From assembly GCA_019828545.1 (NCBI GenBank), contig JACVRA010000153.1:1-64000 (forward strand): a stretch of DNA of 64,000 nt. The letters run 5' to 3'. Positions 9,996 to 21,118 of this stretch are shown here, piece by piece (the stretch's first letter is position 1; each line of letters begins with the position of its first letter). The notes beneath the pieces are model-generated. The model saw only the letters and a list, made by a program, of their open reading frames with translations, made no database searches and had not been told where the DNA came from. Both the position numbers and the translations under genes were made by a program. Source of the stretch: Paracamarosporium sp. OC-R06-R3. Taxonomy: Eukaryota > Ascomycota > Dothideomycetes > Pleosporales > Didymosphaeriaceae.

Positions 9996-12482
9996 ATGAC
10001 GACCACGACCGCTCCGACGTTTGATCTCTCTCGTCCAAGACTGCGACAAATCTCGTACTGGATCCGTGATGAGCTCGATCCGCTCGTTGCTCGGGAGGGC
10101 CCCGAGCTTCTTCGAGCTGACGATGTGTTGACCTTACACGATTTTTTCCAGTGCCTTAAGACATCCTCCAACCTGACTGCTCTCGATCTACGCGCCACCG
10201 GTATTCACAGGGCTGTCATGGAGGTTTCGGGAATGGCCACTAGATGGCCCGGGCGGCTGGCGGACGACTGTGATAAACTCATCAACTTGTGGACAGCCGA
10301 ATTTGGTCGGTTGGAAGATCTGCACCCTTTTCTTTACGGTAGAGGAGGGCGTCTAGAGGGAGTTGCCTCGGTCGAAGAGACCTCAAAGCATGTTAGTCAA
10401 CTGTGTGTGCCACATATTGAGAGTAAGCCACTGATGGTCGCAAGGCGTTGCTCGAACGCTGGCAGAACACTTGTCCTGATAGGATCTCACCGAAAAGGGC
10501 ACGTCGACGTGGCAGTCTAGGGTTTCATCCTGGCTCGTATGGCTCCAGAACCTTCTATCGTTCCTCAAAGCTCATTAAATGATTCTAGGTGGTGGATCAA
10601 TCTTTTATTCGCCTGCCACGCCGGCATAATCGATGTTGATACAATCGATGGCGGGATATGCCACGACAAGTACGGTGCATACGCAATTGTATTGATCGAA
10701 GGAAGTGAGCTTGATGCGCCAACGGCTTCCACTCTGACGTACCGCTGCGGCAAGGACGATCGAGGTAAATTCCGTTTGACAGCCGCTACTCCAAGAAGCA
10801 GGGAGCCACTTCGCGTTCTTCGAAGTCACAGTGTCAACAGCATGTGGGGTCCTAAGGCTGGGGTAAGATATGAGGGACTGTCAGTGCGCCGTGTCCTCAA
10901 GTCACGTCTTTTGACCAATGTACAGGTACCGTGTAACCGGATGGGCTGTTCATCAACCCAAGGCAAGTTCCTCTAGTGCTGTCCAGAAGGCTCGCCTCAG
11001 TGATATGTATTACGACGTTCATCTTGAGAGGTGTAGGTGGCCATACATGACCCCTGCAATCACTGCAAGCTCAATTTTACAGGCGACCCTGTTCCAATCG
11101 ATGAAGTAGCCAAATTTCCAATTGCATGTGAGCTCGATGATTACTCTGAATACAAACGGATGCGCAAACTCCATCGAGACCTACGCAACAAGGGGCCCGC
11201 TGCTTCACTTGACGCGAACAAGTTACTGTCTATACCCGCGAAAGTTGCACCAGCAATCCCCCCACCAGGCCTCGCACTATCGGGAAGAGAGTCTTTATTC
11301 AACGTGTCTCCGGCCGCCTCTCGTGCCACGATCTTCACAGTGGCACCACGAAAGGCAATGCCAGATACGTCGAAGGTTGTACCTGGTGGTGCGCAGAGTA
11401 CGGCTGGTGAGGAAGATACAGTTGTGGTGCCCAGGAGCCCAATCGATTTACCGATTTCAGCCCCTATACCACCATTGGTAGCAGCCAAGACATCACGCAG
11501 CGATCCACCACGAGTTCATTCGCCACTTGGCTCAAAATGCACAGGTTCAAACGCAAGCATGTCGAAAAGTCACCAATCTATCAAAGAAGTCGCGCCCTGG
11601 ATTGACTACGATCACCCTCACCTTGCTCTTCCTACGACCAGCAATCTCGCATCTACCAGCAATCTAAATACCGATCAGCCAAACAACCGAACGCCAAGGA
11701 GTCGAAAGGAAACGTGCACAAAGAGTGGCGATAGATACACTGACCGCCTACGCCCTTCGTCCTCGGGCCAAAACTTGCATTCAGAAAAAAGTTCGAGCGA
11801 GAAGGAAAGTAGGAAGTCAACCCTTGTGCAAAGTCGCAACCAGATAGCTAAGCTTTTCGATGGTACTGAAGACGAGCTCAATATGGTCGTTGATTACTTC
11901 TCCTTGAAACGACCGAGAGCCGCATCCGTTAGTCCGAAATGCACGTCGATCCCACCCAGGTGCGATGTACGTACAGACTTTACTGAAGATACACCGCAGC
12001 TGGCGGCGCCAATACCGCTCAAGCATATGAAACTCAGCCCGTTGTCATTGGGAAGGCGAGACGCAGTAGCTTTCCCTTGCGGTTATGTCGTGTCACCGCT
12101 CGCTTCACTAAGCCAGGACGTCAACTTTCTGGCCCATAGCCAATCACTGGCAGATACCTCCACATGGGACACCACAGCGAAGCCTACTCATCCTTTAATT
12201 ACTCCTCTAGAACACATAATTGGGAAGCCGGCTGAAGCTGTTATGGGGGATATGCCTACGCCCTCCCCTAGCATTACTCAGACAGATCTAACTCATCGTA
12301 GCAGCTCGCAGGATATTACGATCAGGCGAGTACAATCTGCCAGTTGGCCCGGACAACTAATGCAAGAATGGGAGAAATTTGGAGTCAAGGTTGCATTTCG
12401 TGACCCATTCGGATCCGAAATATATAGCCATGAAGGGGTAAGGACTGGAAGCTTGAATGTGTCTCCGAAGACTGTCATGTGA
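9996..12482 (+). CDS. SRA-YDG domain protein (putative modified-DNA reader)
   Basis: Exons 9996-10391, 10445-10536, 10589-10879, 10926-11032 and 11083-12482 (introns 46-53 bp, all GT-AG) join in frame to 761 residues. Residues about 160-275 form a SAD/SRA (YDG) domain: DKYGAYAIVL, LTYRCGKDDRGKFRLTAAT, REPLRVLRSHS and, across the third intron, GVRYEGLYRVTGWAV, containing the YDG-type Y-E-G. SRA domains, as in UHRF1 and plant SUVH proteins, flip out and bind 5-methyl- or hydroxymethylcytosine. The N-terminal 130 residues form a helical region of unknown function. The roughly 460-residue tail is Ser/Pro-rich and probably disordered. No RING, SET or PHD domain is visible. Nuclear DNA binding is inferred from the domain alone. 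Confidence 0.85.
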
Positions 12483-14138
12483 TAGAAGTAGGGGATATTT
12501 GCAATAATGGGGGGCACAAGTTATTGCATACAGGAGAGTACTAGTGATGATGCTGGTTAGTTTAGAAAATTGATGTGTACGAGACTTTCACTTGAATTTA
12601 AGAACAGAGTCAGCGTTTGGAGAGAGAATTGCTTTCGGTTCACTTTGTATGTTTCTAAGTATTTACAGAACCAGATCTGCAGTTATTGATTAACGAGACA
12701 TTCACTCGTACGCTGGCGGATTCTCATTCTAGTCATAGTGCCTGGATATACGTTACCGACTCATGTATCTTTGCTTTGCCAAACTCTTTGTAGCATGATC
12801 AGTTCGAATTTCTATAGCGACGTTTTATGGGAACGCCGCATAGTAGTGGTCATCACCTGAAGCTCTCATGCATCTACTTGGCACTAGTAAGCTTTTAACC
12901 GGATTTTCGTATGTCTCGAAGGGTGGTTCAACGCCATATGCCTCCCTCATCGATCACCCCAAATTTCGAGAGTCCTTTGGTAGTAGCAAAAACGCTCCCC
13001 ACATCCAACCTTGCATGACCTGATGATCCAAAAACCAACCAAACCAGGCCAGGGATCACATAAGAACGTGCAAACGACACCTCGGAATCGGACTGTGCCT
13101 GCGAAACCTCCCACATCTTTGATGTTGTGAACTCGAGAGAACGAGGGTGGCTATGGTCGCGATACAAACATCGTTTAGCTTCCTACTTCACTTACCTCGG
13201 GCCTCATTTCGATTGCGCCTCCATATGCCCAATTCTTTTTGTCACCACTCTCACAACATCGTCGACAGAGGCAAGGGCTCTAGACTCTAACGATACAATT
13301 CCTAAAATTTCATGTTGAAACTTGTTCTCTAGTTGTATTATGAAACGCTCCATAGTCATTCTTTGCTGGGGTCAAATGTGTGGGAAGGAAATAAATGTGG
13401 CCTCCACGACTCTTTTGTGTCGATTCCCAGGGGAATCACCTGTTTTTTTTACTACTTTTTGTACTCAGGCCTACGCCGAATTTTTACACAAAAACAAAAT
13501 CCAGATAAATGTGGCATACGTGACGATGTACATCAAACGTTTACCGGGTACCCTACATTGGCTGCACTTTAAAACTATGATCATGGCTGGGGTAATCTTG
13601 TGCGATGCAGGAAGCAAGGCTGTGTTAAGTTGCTGTGATAAGACATACCGATAAAGGAGTACAGGCACGGACCGTTTGTGAGTTTAGGTACATACCCTGC
13701 TCACCCCTCAAGCAACGTCGAGCTGCAAAATGACGTAGACGATATGAAGTCCATAAACACGGACGTACTTGCACGCATTTGTATGGTCTTCCGGTGGAAG
13801 ACAAAATCGTTGACAGTCTTCTTCAGGTTGATTGGTCGATAACGATGTAGGATTTTGGATAACTATACCCATCCTGTGTAACCGAGCTCCTTAACCTAGC
13901 CAAGTTCCGAGTACTCGTACGTACGGACAAAATCGTACACGGCACTAGAAATCCTTGAATATTGAGCATATGCAACAAGAGCGCTAACGTGTTTTCCAGC
14001 ATTCAGTTAATGCCCACTTAATAACTGCGAAGCTGAACGGCATGGTCGTTCATCCAGTATGCACCACTACATAATTCAATTGATCCGGCACCTTGTCGTA
14101 TTACATACATGATCATATACTGGCCCATATGTATTTCT
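12483..14138. other. Long intergenic region
   Basis: About 1.65 kb with only short overlapping frames (the longest about 110 codons at 13322-13654), none with recognisable motifs or good splice-compatible extension. It separates the SRA-YDG gene from the putative RiPP locus. Confidence 0.5.
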
Positions 14139-15200
14139 TCACGGCCATTGGGTTCGATCCAGGGGCGTCGCATGCTTGACATACCCAATCCTGTTGTCTA
14201 AGTGGGTCTGCCTACCATCTGGTACAACAGGACCAAACTTTGGATGTACCAGCAGACCCGGCGTGAACGGATCAACCTTGTTCTTCTTCATACCCTCCAA
14301 CAGCCGATCCCAGTTGACGCACTCATGTGCGATGGTCCGGTTACCGCCAGGAAGAATACTTTCGTTAAACCAATACATGGTCAGAGGCGTCTCGTCAGCT
14401 TTGCACATTACTTGCTCCACAAGCATTTGCAGGCAATGCACTGTATAACGAATTAGTTGGGGTTAGGAAGGTTGGTAGGAAGCAAGCCAAGGTGACTTAC
14501 AGCTATGCTCATGTTGTAACTCCGTTTCTTCCTCCGTCATGTCCGGCCAGTAGTAGTCAGGGAAGTACGACTGGTATAGACGTTTCTGTACAGTCCTGTT
14601 AGTTCAATATCCGTTCATCGAGATAAACACACATACCAAGCAGTGTAATTGGTGAATGAAGGCGTAGTTGGCCAGATAATTCCCGTTAGGCAGACGAATA
14701 CCCTCTTTGGTACGCCCGAGCTTTTCCATGTATTCCTTCGGTATCTCCGCATAGAAGTATTGCATGAGGTTGCTCCAATTCTGATCGAGTTCATCGCTTG
14801 GCTGCCCGACAAGGTTGTAGTCTTTCGATGTCTCAGTCATCTTAAAAAAGGTAGGCTCGTACTCGACGTACTCCCTTATCGGAGCTGTAGTGTTATCAGT
14901 AGTTGTCGTAGTAGTCACAAACAGCGATACTGGAAACTTACTGTCGATTACATTGGCGCCGTGAGTGCGCTGCTTCTTCCACCACATTGAAGTCGCTGTG
15001 GTAAGAAATATTGAATACGCAAGGAAAGCAACAACACTACCGATAGCGATAAGTGCTTGCCTCTTGCGTGATGTCCTGCGAGGGCGAATCGTGGGATGAC
15101 CATTACGAAGAAGCTCGTCTGATTCTCGGGCAGACTCAGAGGATTGGTCGTCTTGAATCGGCGAGTACGCCGGTGTAGCGTCTTTCTCTGCAAATACCAT
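14139..15200 (-). CDS. UstYa-family (DUF3328) oxidase, single-pass membrane protein
   Basis: Minus-strand exons 15200-14942, 14884-14637, 14585-14501 and 14440-14139, with introns of 57, 51 and 60 bp, join to 297 residues starting MVFAEKDATPAYSP. A transmembrane helix follows a basic patch at about residues 45-68 (ALIAIGSVVAFLAYSIFL), giving a type II topology. The two HXXHC motifs that define the family are present: HQLHC (followed by the 51-bp intron) and HSLHC (created across the third intron), then MCKAD and HECVNW. In ustiloxin, phomopsin, asperipin and victorin pathways, UstYa proteins oxidatively cross-link side chains of kexin-released peptides in the secretory pathway. Here the gene diverges from a repeat-core precursor 975 bp away, which strongly suggests the substrate. 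The ATG was chosen because it directly precedes the acidic/basic cytosolic tail. Confidence 0.9.
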
Positions 15201-16175
15201 TGTAGGAGGCTCACAAGAGGGAAAAGGACTATGCGAGATGAAGTGACTTCGACTATCGTCGGGAGAACATAAGAAGTGCAAGTACAACGAGTGGCCTGAT
15301 CACGGTGGGGTAAACGGAAAGACCGGTAACGAAGAAACAAGAAACACAAGAGTAACCAAGAATATGCTTGATAATTCTGCTAGCTTCTTGACTATCGGTA
15401 TGTCTGGCCTACAATGAGCCGAAACCGATAACAACCGATCAACCTTCCTAAACAATGTTTCAGGCAACCCGAGATCTGCAATTTGACATCAAGGTGTTGT
15501 CTACGCAATGTAGGCAGAGCGAGGAACGGCGGTGTCGGCAAGTTGCTCGTTGAAGCCGTCTACGATTTGTATATTTGACCTTCCTGTCCTAGCTTAGAGG
15601 ATGATGACCAATGTGGAGCCATTGCTCCATACGGTACAAGGGGTGTATGATGAACGGAATGCTAGCGTAGAAACCCTTAGTCTCGTAAAAGACTAGGGAG
15701 CGACTAGTGCCACTCTTCGCACTAAGAATTCGTTCATGATTACCCCTTTGTAATAAGACTAGACTAGGGTCGTCTTAGTTAGAGCTTATCAGTTTGAGCG
15801 CATTAACCTGTTACACCTCGGTCCCGTGTGAGTCTTCATCTTGAAGCCAAACATCGACAAATCAATGCTCGGAGGAGTGTCATTCACCTGGCGAGGGAGG
15901 ATCATCGTACGTTGGACTATGCTGACTGCGGCAGGTGAAGGAGGCAGCCGTATGCATGCACTTCATCGCTTTGTCCATAAACACACCGTACCTTCGTCGC
16001 CCCGCAGCGGGGTTATGGACTATCAATAATCTTCGTCTGTTGCTTCGGTTATCAAGGGCAACCGGTAGTATTTCTAGGTTCACGCGGACACTCTAACGTT
16101 GAATCTCGTGCTCAATCTTCTTTCAAAATCTTTTGTTTCTCTCCATCCTAAGAAGAACCGTTTCAAATTCTCAAG
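15201..16175. promoter_or_regulatory. Divergent intergenic region between UstYa gene and precursor gene
   Basis: 975 bp separate the two start codons, which face away from each other, so this region presumably holds both promoters. No coding signal. Specific transcription-factor sites were not identified with confidence. Confidence 0.5.
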
Positions 16176-16652
16176 ATGCAGTTCAAACAATTCGTCGTCA
16201 TTGCACCTTTGTTTGCACTTGCTTGCGCTTCTCCCATTGCTGAATCAAGTAAGTCTGCGACGTGAGTGGTACAACACAGCAAGCTAACAAAACCAGAGCC
16301 TGAGAACGCAGATGTTGCTGCTCGGGCCCAGCTAGAGAAGGACTCTGATGATATCTGGCTGTGGAAGAAGCGAGAAGCCGCTCAACTCGAGAAGGACTCC
16401 GATGATGTCTGGCTGTGGAAGCGGGCTGATGATTCCGACGATGTTTGGCTATGGAAGCGGGGACAGGAAGCCAGCATTAAACGCGCTAAGCTTGCAAAAG
16501 ACTCGGATGACATTTGGCTCTGGAAGAAGCGTGAAGCTGCAAAGCTTGAGAAAGACTCCGACGACATTTGGCTCTGGAAGAAGCGTGAAGCCAATGAGAA
16601 AAACAAGAAGAGCAAGCTCGTGAAAGATGCTGATGACATCTGGCTGTGGTAG
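16176..16652 (+). CDS. Kexin-processed repeat peptide precursor (candidate RiPP precursor)
   Basis: Exons 16176-16248 and 16297-16652 (48-bp intron, GTAAGT...ACCAG, branch GCTAAC) encode 142 residues. Residues 1-19 are a signal peptide (MQFKQFVVIAPLFALACAS). The rest is six copies of an eight-residue core, D-S-D-D-[IV]-W-L-W (last copy D-A-D-D-I-W-L-W). Copies begin at residues 40, 58, 70, 93, 111 and 135. The first five are each followed by KKR or KR, typical Kex2 sites; the sixth ends the protein. Spacers are short and Lys/Glu/Ala-rich (REAAQLEK, REAAKLEK). This is the layout of fungal kexin-processed repeat proteins and of ustiloxin-type RiPP precursors. With the divergent UstYa gene next door it is probably modified on Trp. 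There are no Cys, unlike Sordariomycete alpha pheromones. The product is unknown and not matched to any described compound by me. Confidence 0.9.
16341..16649 (+). repeat. Six tandem core-peptide repeats
   Basis: Core units lie at 16341-16364, 16395-16418, 16431-16454, 16500-16523, 16554-16577 and 16626-16649. Amino-acid identity among cores is nearly complete while synonymous positions differ (GATATC/GATGTC/GACATT). This suggests purifying selection on the core rather than very recent duplication. Confidence 0.9.
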
Positions 16653-17486
16653 AGCACACGGGTTGTTCCAAGTAAATAGTGACTTGTTCTGCCTTAATCT
16701 TGTGGCTTTGTTTGACGGTCTTGATCAATCGACTAGACTCTAGAATTGCGTATAGCTATGATGTTATGTGAGGAGATGAGTTGGGTCCTGTTATGTAATG
16801 ACACTCGTTTAAGCAACGTCAGCCTGGCGGCACATGGAATACATTGGTCGGTAGAATCACGTCGAGATGGATCATGGCTGAAAAGCTGATGATGCACCGC
16901 TCGCATGCACATTTATCGCTACATGGACACTTTCTGCACGTATCGAAGGTGGTCCTGGCTGTTACTACTCGTCGTGGTAAGCTTCGTGATGCACGAAGGT
17001 GCTGTACGTACGAATGTTGTCTGGGCAGTGCAGAGGGTTCTCAAAATACCTGAGTTGGTCTTGCCTCTGTTTTCTGTCTGCATGACGTATATTCGAAGCT
17101 CGTTCTACAATTGTGGTCTCGGGAAACAATCGAGTGCAAGCAGCAGCACGGCCAAGGTGTGCCTGAAGTCGGAGGTGGAAACAAGCAGCGAACAAGCCGC
17201 TAAGCCCTACTTGCGACCCACGCTATCCGACATGGTGCACGTGACTTGTGTCGATGCAGTCCACTTTGGACAGGGCAGTCAGCCATGCCTCCAACGCTGT
17301 GCCCGTCCGGCACAAGAAACGGGCTCGTCTTGTAAAGCCTGCAGCACGGCGTCTCACCATGGCCCTCCTCGGCGCGTAGTGACTGACTAGACGTCCCGCC
17401 GACCCCACGCCGCCAGCTCGCCGCTCTCCTCGCCGCTCCCGCCGCCCACACGCCCGCCTCGACCTGCTCCGCTCTGCTCTGCTCCC
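16653..17486. other. Intergenic, precursor 3' end to ALO1
   Basis: No coding or RNA gene recognised. The last 100 bp before ALO1 is GC- and pyrimidine-rich (CGCCGCT/CCGCC runs), as in many fungal 5' leaders. Confidence 0.5.
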
Positions 17487-19256
17487 ATGGCGCAGTCGCA
17501 GCTGGCATCGCTCGGCATGCCGCCCAACTTCGTTGTCGAGCTCGACCGCCTCGACGCCGACGTGCCCCTGCGCGCGTCCCAGGCCCACGTCCACCACACA
17601 TGGGCCCGCACCTTCCACTCGCGCCCGGAGCTCTACCTGCGGCCCCAGAGCGTCGCCGAGATCCAGAAGATTGTCACCCTCGCCCGCCGCATGCGACGCC
17701 GCATCGTCACGGTTGGCTCCGGCCATTCGCCCTCGGACCTCACCTGCACCTCGGCCTGGATGGTCAACCTCGACGACTTTGGGCGCGTGCTCGCCGTGGA
17801 CAAGGACCGCCGCACCATGACGGTCCAGGCCGGCATCCGCATGCATGCCCTCAACCTCGCCGCAAAGGAGCACGGCCTCACCATGCCCTCGCTGGGCTCC
17901 ATCGACGTCCAGTCGCTGGCAGGCGCCATCGGAACCGCCACCCACGGCAGCTCCATGGCCCATGGCCTACTGTCCGACAACGTCCGCAGCCTGCGCATCG
18001 TGCTCGGCAACGGCCAGTCTGTGAAATGCTCGCCCTCGCAGTCGCCAGACCTGTTCCGCGCCGCCCTCGTCTCCCTTGGCGCATTAGGCATCGTTGTCGA
18101 AATAGAGTATCAAATGTCCGACCATAGCGACATTGAGTGGGCCCAGACCATCCTACCCATTGACCAGGTGCTCTCCCTCTGGGACAAGGACTTGTGGACA
18201 TCGCACGAGTTTGTGCGTGTTTGGTGGCTTCCCTACATGAAACGCGCCATTGTATGGAAGGCGAACAAGACGGACAAACCTCACAGGAAGCCCGCATATA
18301 ACTGGTATGGCGGCAGCGTCGGCTTTCACACATACCACATTCTCCTCTGGATCTCGCAATACGTTCCCCGCTTCCTGCCTTGGGTCGAATGGTTCGTCTT
18401 CGGCATGCAGTACGGCTTCAAGGACGGTACGACCATCAGCGCCGTCGAAGAGCAACGCACCGGCTTACTCATGAATTGTCTATATTCACAGTTTGTCAAC
18501 GAGTGGAGTATTCCGCTCTCAAAAGGCCCCGAAGCCCTGACGCGCCTTACAAAGTGGATCCACGGCGACGAGCACGGCTCCGCCATCCCCTTCAGCCCGA
18601 AAGGCCTCTACGTCCACTCGCCCATAGAAGTCCGCATTGCCAACACGGTCGACCGACAACCTCGCCCTTTCCTCGACACCTCCCGTCCTAACGAGCCGTC
18701 ACTGTACCTCAACGCCACACTCTACCGCCCTTATAATCAGGACCCACCGTGCCGCGAGCGCTACTACCAAGCCTTCGAGCATCTCATGAAGGATTACAAC
18801 GGCTACCCGCATTGGGCAAAGAACTTCCAGTCTGTAGACCACACCTACCTCTCAAAGGTGTACGGCGACGACCTAGATGACTATCTCCGCGTGCGCAACG
18901 AAGTCGATCCCGACGGCATGTTTCTTGGGGCATGGCACCGCCGCACCATTTTGCCAGCTAAGACCGAACTCCCGGCTTTTCCGCTCGAAGAGAAAGAAGT
19001 TGTGCGACGGCAGCGGCATACGGGCGGCGTGGACTGGGTTGGTGAGCAGGCAAGGTGGTACGACGGTGGCTTAGACGTGTTTGAAAAGAATGGCAGTGAA
19101 AGCGGAGAAAGCTTCGATTTGATGGCTGGCGCGGAAGCGGAGGCTAGCGTACTATTAGAGAGTTTGAGAGATGAGGGTGAGCTAGAGGTGGAGAAGAGAC
19201 GGCGGGAAAACACCGAGGAGTTTATGACTGGGACAAACGTTTTCAACAAGATGTAG
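17487..19256 (+). CDS. ALO1: D-arabinono-1,4-lactone oxidase
   Basis: A single 589-codon exon. The N-terminal FAD-binding PCMH-type domain contains TVGSGHSPSDL (the His of GSGHS is the usual site of covalent flavin in this family) and GAIGTATHGSS. The C-terminal ALO domain ends in the conserved PHWAKNF and DDYLRVRNEVDPDGMF blocks. The enzyme oxidises D-arabinono-1,4-lactone to D-erythroascorbic acid, an antioxidant, at the mitochondrial membrane. It is longer than yeast Alo1 by an acidic, charged tail of about 60 residues after HRRTILPAK. The gene is strongly GC-rich at third positions in its first half. Its position beside the RiPP locus looks incidental. Confidence 0.95.
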   Translation: MAQSQLASLGMPPNFVVELDRLDADVPLRASQAHVHHTWARTFHSRPELYLRPQSVAEIQKIVTLARRMRRRIVTVGSGHSPSDLTCTSAWMVNLDDFGRVLAVDKDRRTMTVQAGIRMHALNLAAKEHGLTMPSLGSIDVQSLAGAIGTATHGSSMAHGLLSDNVRSLRIVLGNGQSVKCSPSQSPDLFRAALVSLGALGIVVEIEYQMSDHSDIEWAQTILPIDQVLSLWDKDLWTSHEFVRVWWLPYMKRAIVWKANKTDKPHRKPAYNWYGGSVGFHTYHILLWISQYVPRFLPWVEWFVFGMQYGFKDGTTISAVEEQRTGLLMNCLYSQFVNEWSIPLSKGPEALTRLTKWIHGDEHGSAIPFSPKGLYVHSPIEVRIANTVDRQPRPFLDTSRPNEPSLYLNATLYRPYNQDPPCRERYYQAFEHLMKDYNGYPHWAKNFQSVDHTYLSKVYGDDLDDYLRVRNEVDPDGMFLGAWHRRTILPAKTELPAFPLEEKEVVRRQRHTGGVDWVGEQARWYDGGLDVFEKNGSESGESFDLMAGAEAEASVLLESLRDEGELEVEKRRRENTEEFMTGTNVFNKM

Positions 19257-21118
19257 ATATTGCTCGCAGAGAAATGAATAAATTAAGTCATGTCACTATT
19301 TCCTTCAACTTACAAGACATGTACACGGTCACGGTTCGACGCTATGTTTCTAAACAAACTCTTCTCAGTTGCTGTTGATAAGCCTGCCCTCGAGCGCAGC
19401 TGTGGAGACGGCTTTCACATTCCCACCCCATACCTAGATACACTCGTTGCGTAGCCCCATTTACTAGAGGTATGCAAACCCGGTCGAAAGCAGTACTGCT
19501 GCCTGAGTTTACGCTTGTGAGATTGATAGCGTTACAAAAGCAGTGTAGTTGGATCGTTGTCTGGAAGGTCTTAGGTTTAAGTCTTGCCGAATTGTGGAAG
19601 CTATTAGAACCACGCCGTTGCATCCTAGTGGCCCTTTCTAGACTTGCTCCTCTTTCAATATAGCGATCACCCGCCTAAGTTGCTGGCATCCTCTAGCCCA
19701 ATCTTATCTCTACCTTTGCTCGTACGCTTCAGCTACCAGTCTTACTTGTCTAGATTGCTTCAACACGTGTACCCTTTAGCGATTATCTTCCTAGAGCCTC
19801 TAGAACCCCTACATAAGCCCCTCCTTAACCCTGCCCACTTGCCCTAGACCACGATTATCATACCGACGGAAATGATAGCCAGAATAAGCACTGCAACCGT
19901 GAGGAGAATGAACAGCCAGGTTGCAAAGGGAGGCGGAAAATGCGGCGTAGTTAGTTCGTCCGGGCAGTCGTCAATATCATCGTCCCAGTAACGCCTAAGC
20001 GACGCTACGTTAGTAGACGACGAAGTCCTGGACAGTGGCCGCGAAAATGGCGGCATACGTATGAGTGTAGAGCAAGATGAAAAAGAAGACTGGGATGCCG
20101 ACCGGTAGAAGGACGGTGGGATGAGCCATATGCTGCTCCAGTGGTGGAAACAATGATCAAAGAAGGGTATCGTGTATTCTTGGCAGACAAGAGCTGAATT
20201 GGACTTCTAGCCGGCGCATTCGTATGAGCGTGTGATGCGAGAGGCCTTGGTCCAGAAGGGGGCGCGACGACGCTGGCAATCGGTTTGTGTTGATGTATCA
20301 GTCATTCCTTGATCGCGCTTAGGAAACGCCGAGCGCAAATTGAAGGTCAGAGTATCCACCCTGATGTGTTCATCTTCCTGGGCTTATGGTACGTAATGGT
20401 ATGCCATTGTGTGAGTATAGTTTATGTTCATATGATAGTCTGGAGGATTGTTGACTATGAGCGTGGTGTCTCGGCCTTAATTGTGGAGACGTATGGATGA
20501 TACCCGTATCCATCAAGTCGTTGCCTATTACTCTTACAGATTGTGGGATAGTTTTCAACTATCAACCTAAGGCTCACCACGTCAGCCCCATGTGCCGCGA
20601 GTTCCTCGAGACGTCCTTCACATCATCTGCACCTACCCCTCGCTATACTTGCGGGTTTAAAGGCTCTCTGGTAGTATAACCACTCGTGTAACGGTAATTT
20701 TACATGCAGCGTATCGCCAAGAGTATGGGGATCAGTGTTGGGGAGGCCAGCCTCATATCGGGCCAACTGGTTCCGTGGTATGCCTTAGATCCAAACAATA
20801 GATCGATTGTCTAGAAGAACTCAATCGAGATTTACAGTTCTCGAAGTGGGGTCAGGTGTCATAAATTACTACTCCGGGTAGGATCAATGACACGTGGTAC
20901 CCTCTACGTATGTCAATTATTGTGAAGTTATGCGCTGTCCGACGAGCAGTATGAAATAGGACACAGAGACACAGGCTACCAGCACAAGAGAAAACAAACG
21001 GGTTCATGGCCTTAATAGATAGCATGAGGCCTATATGGATGACTGTGGCTTACATCAACACAAATATCCAGCTCTGTAGATGTTTACCATGGCACATCTG
21101 TTTGCTTTTCGCCTACGC
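19257..21118. other. Intergenic region around the small ORF
   Basis: Apart from the short membrane-protein frame at 19844-20056, no gene is supported. Other frames are short and lack motifs. Confidence 0.45.
19844..20056 (-). CDS. Possible small tail-anchored membrane protein
   Basis: A 70-codon frame with a true ATG encodes a Ser-rich start (MPPFSRPLSRTSSST), an acidic middle (YWDDDIDDCPDE) and a strongly hydrophobic C-terminal helix, FATWLFILLTVAVLILAIIS, ending VGMIIVV. That arrangement is unlikely by chance and fits a tail-anchored protein. No homologue recognised. An upstream exon may exist. Equally it could be spurious. Confidence 0.35.
   Translation of the reverse strand: MPPFSRPLSRTSSSTNVASLRRYWDDDIDDCPDELTTPHFPPPFATWLFILLTVAVLILAIISVGMIIVV

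Noticed and set aside
13322..13654. 110-codon frame in the intergenic region before the UstYa gene
   Set aside because: No true ATG at its start, no motif, no sensible splice extension.
17223..17963. 246-codon minus-strand frame
   Set aside because: Antisense shadow of ALO1 in GC-rich sequence; Gly/Arg/Ala-rich with no domain.
17487..19256. ALO1 as a RiPP-tailoring FAD oxidase
   Set aside because: Its motifs (GSGHS, HWAK) and full length fit the conserved lactone oxidase; proximity to the precursor is better explained by chance.
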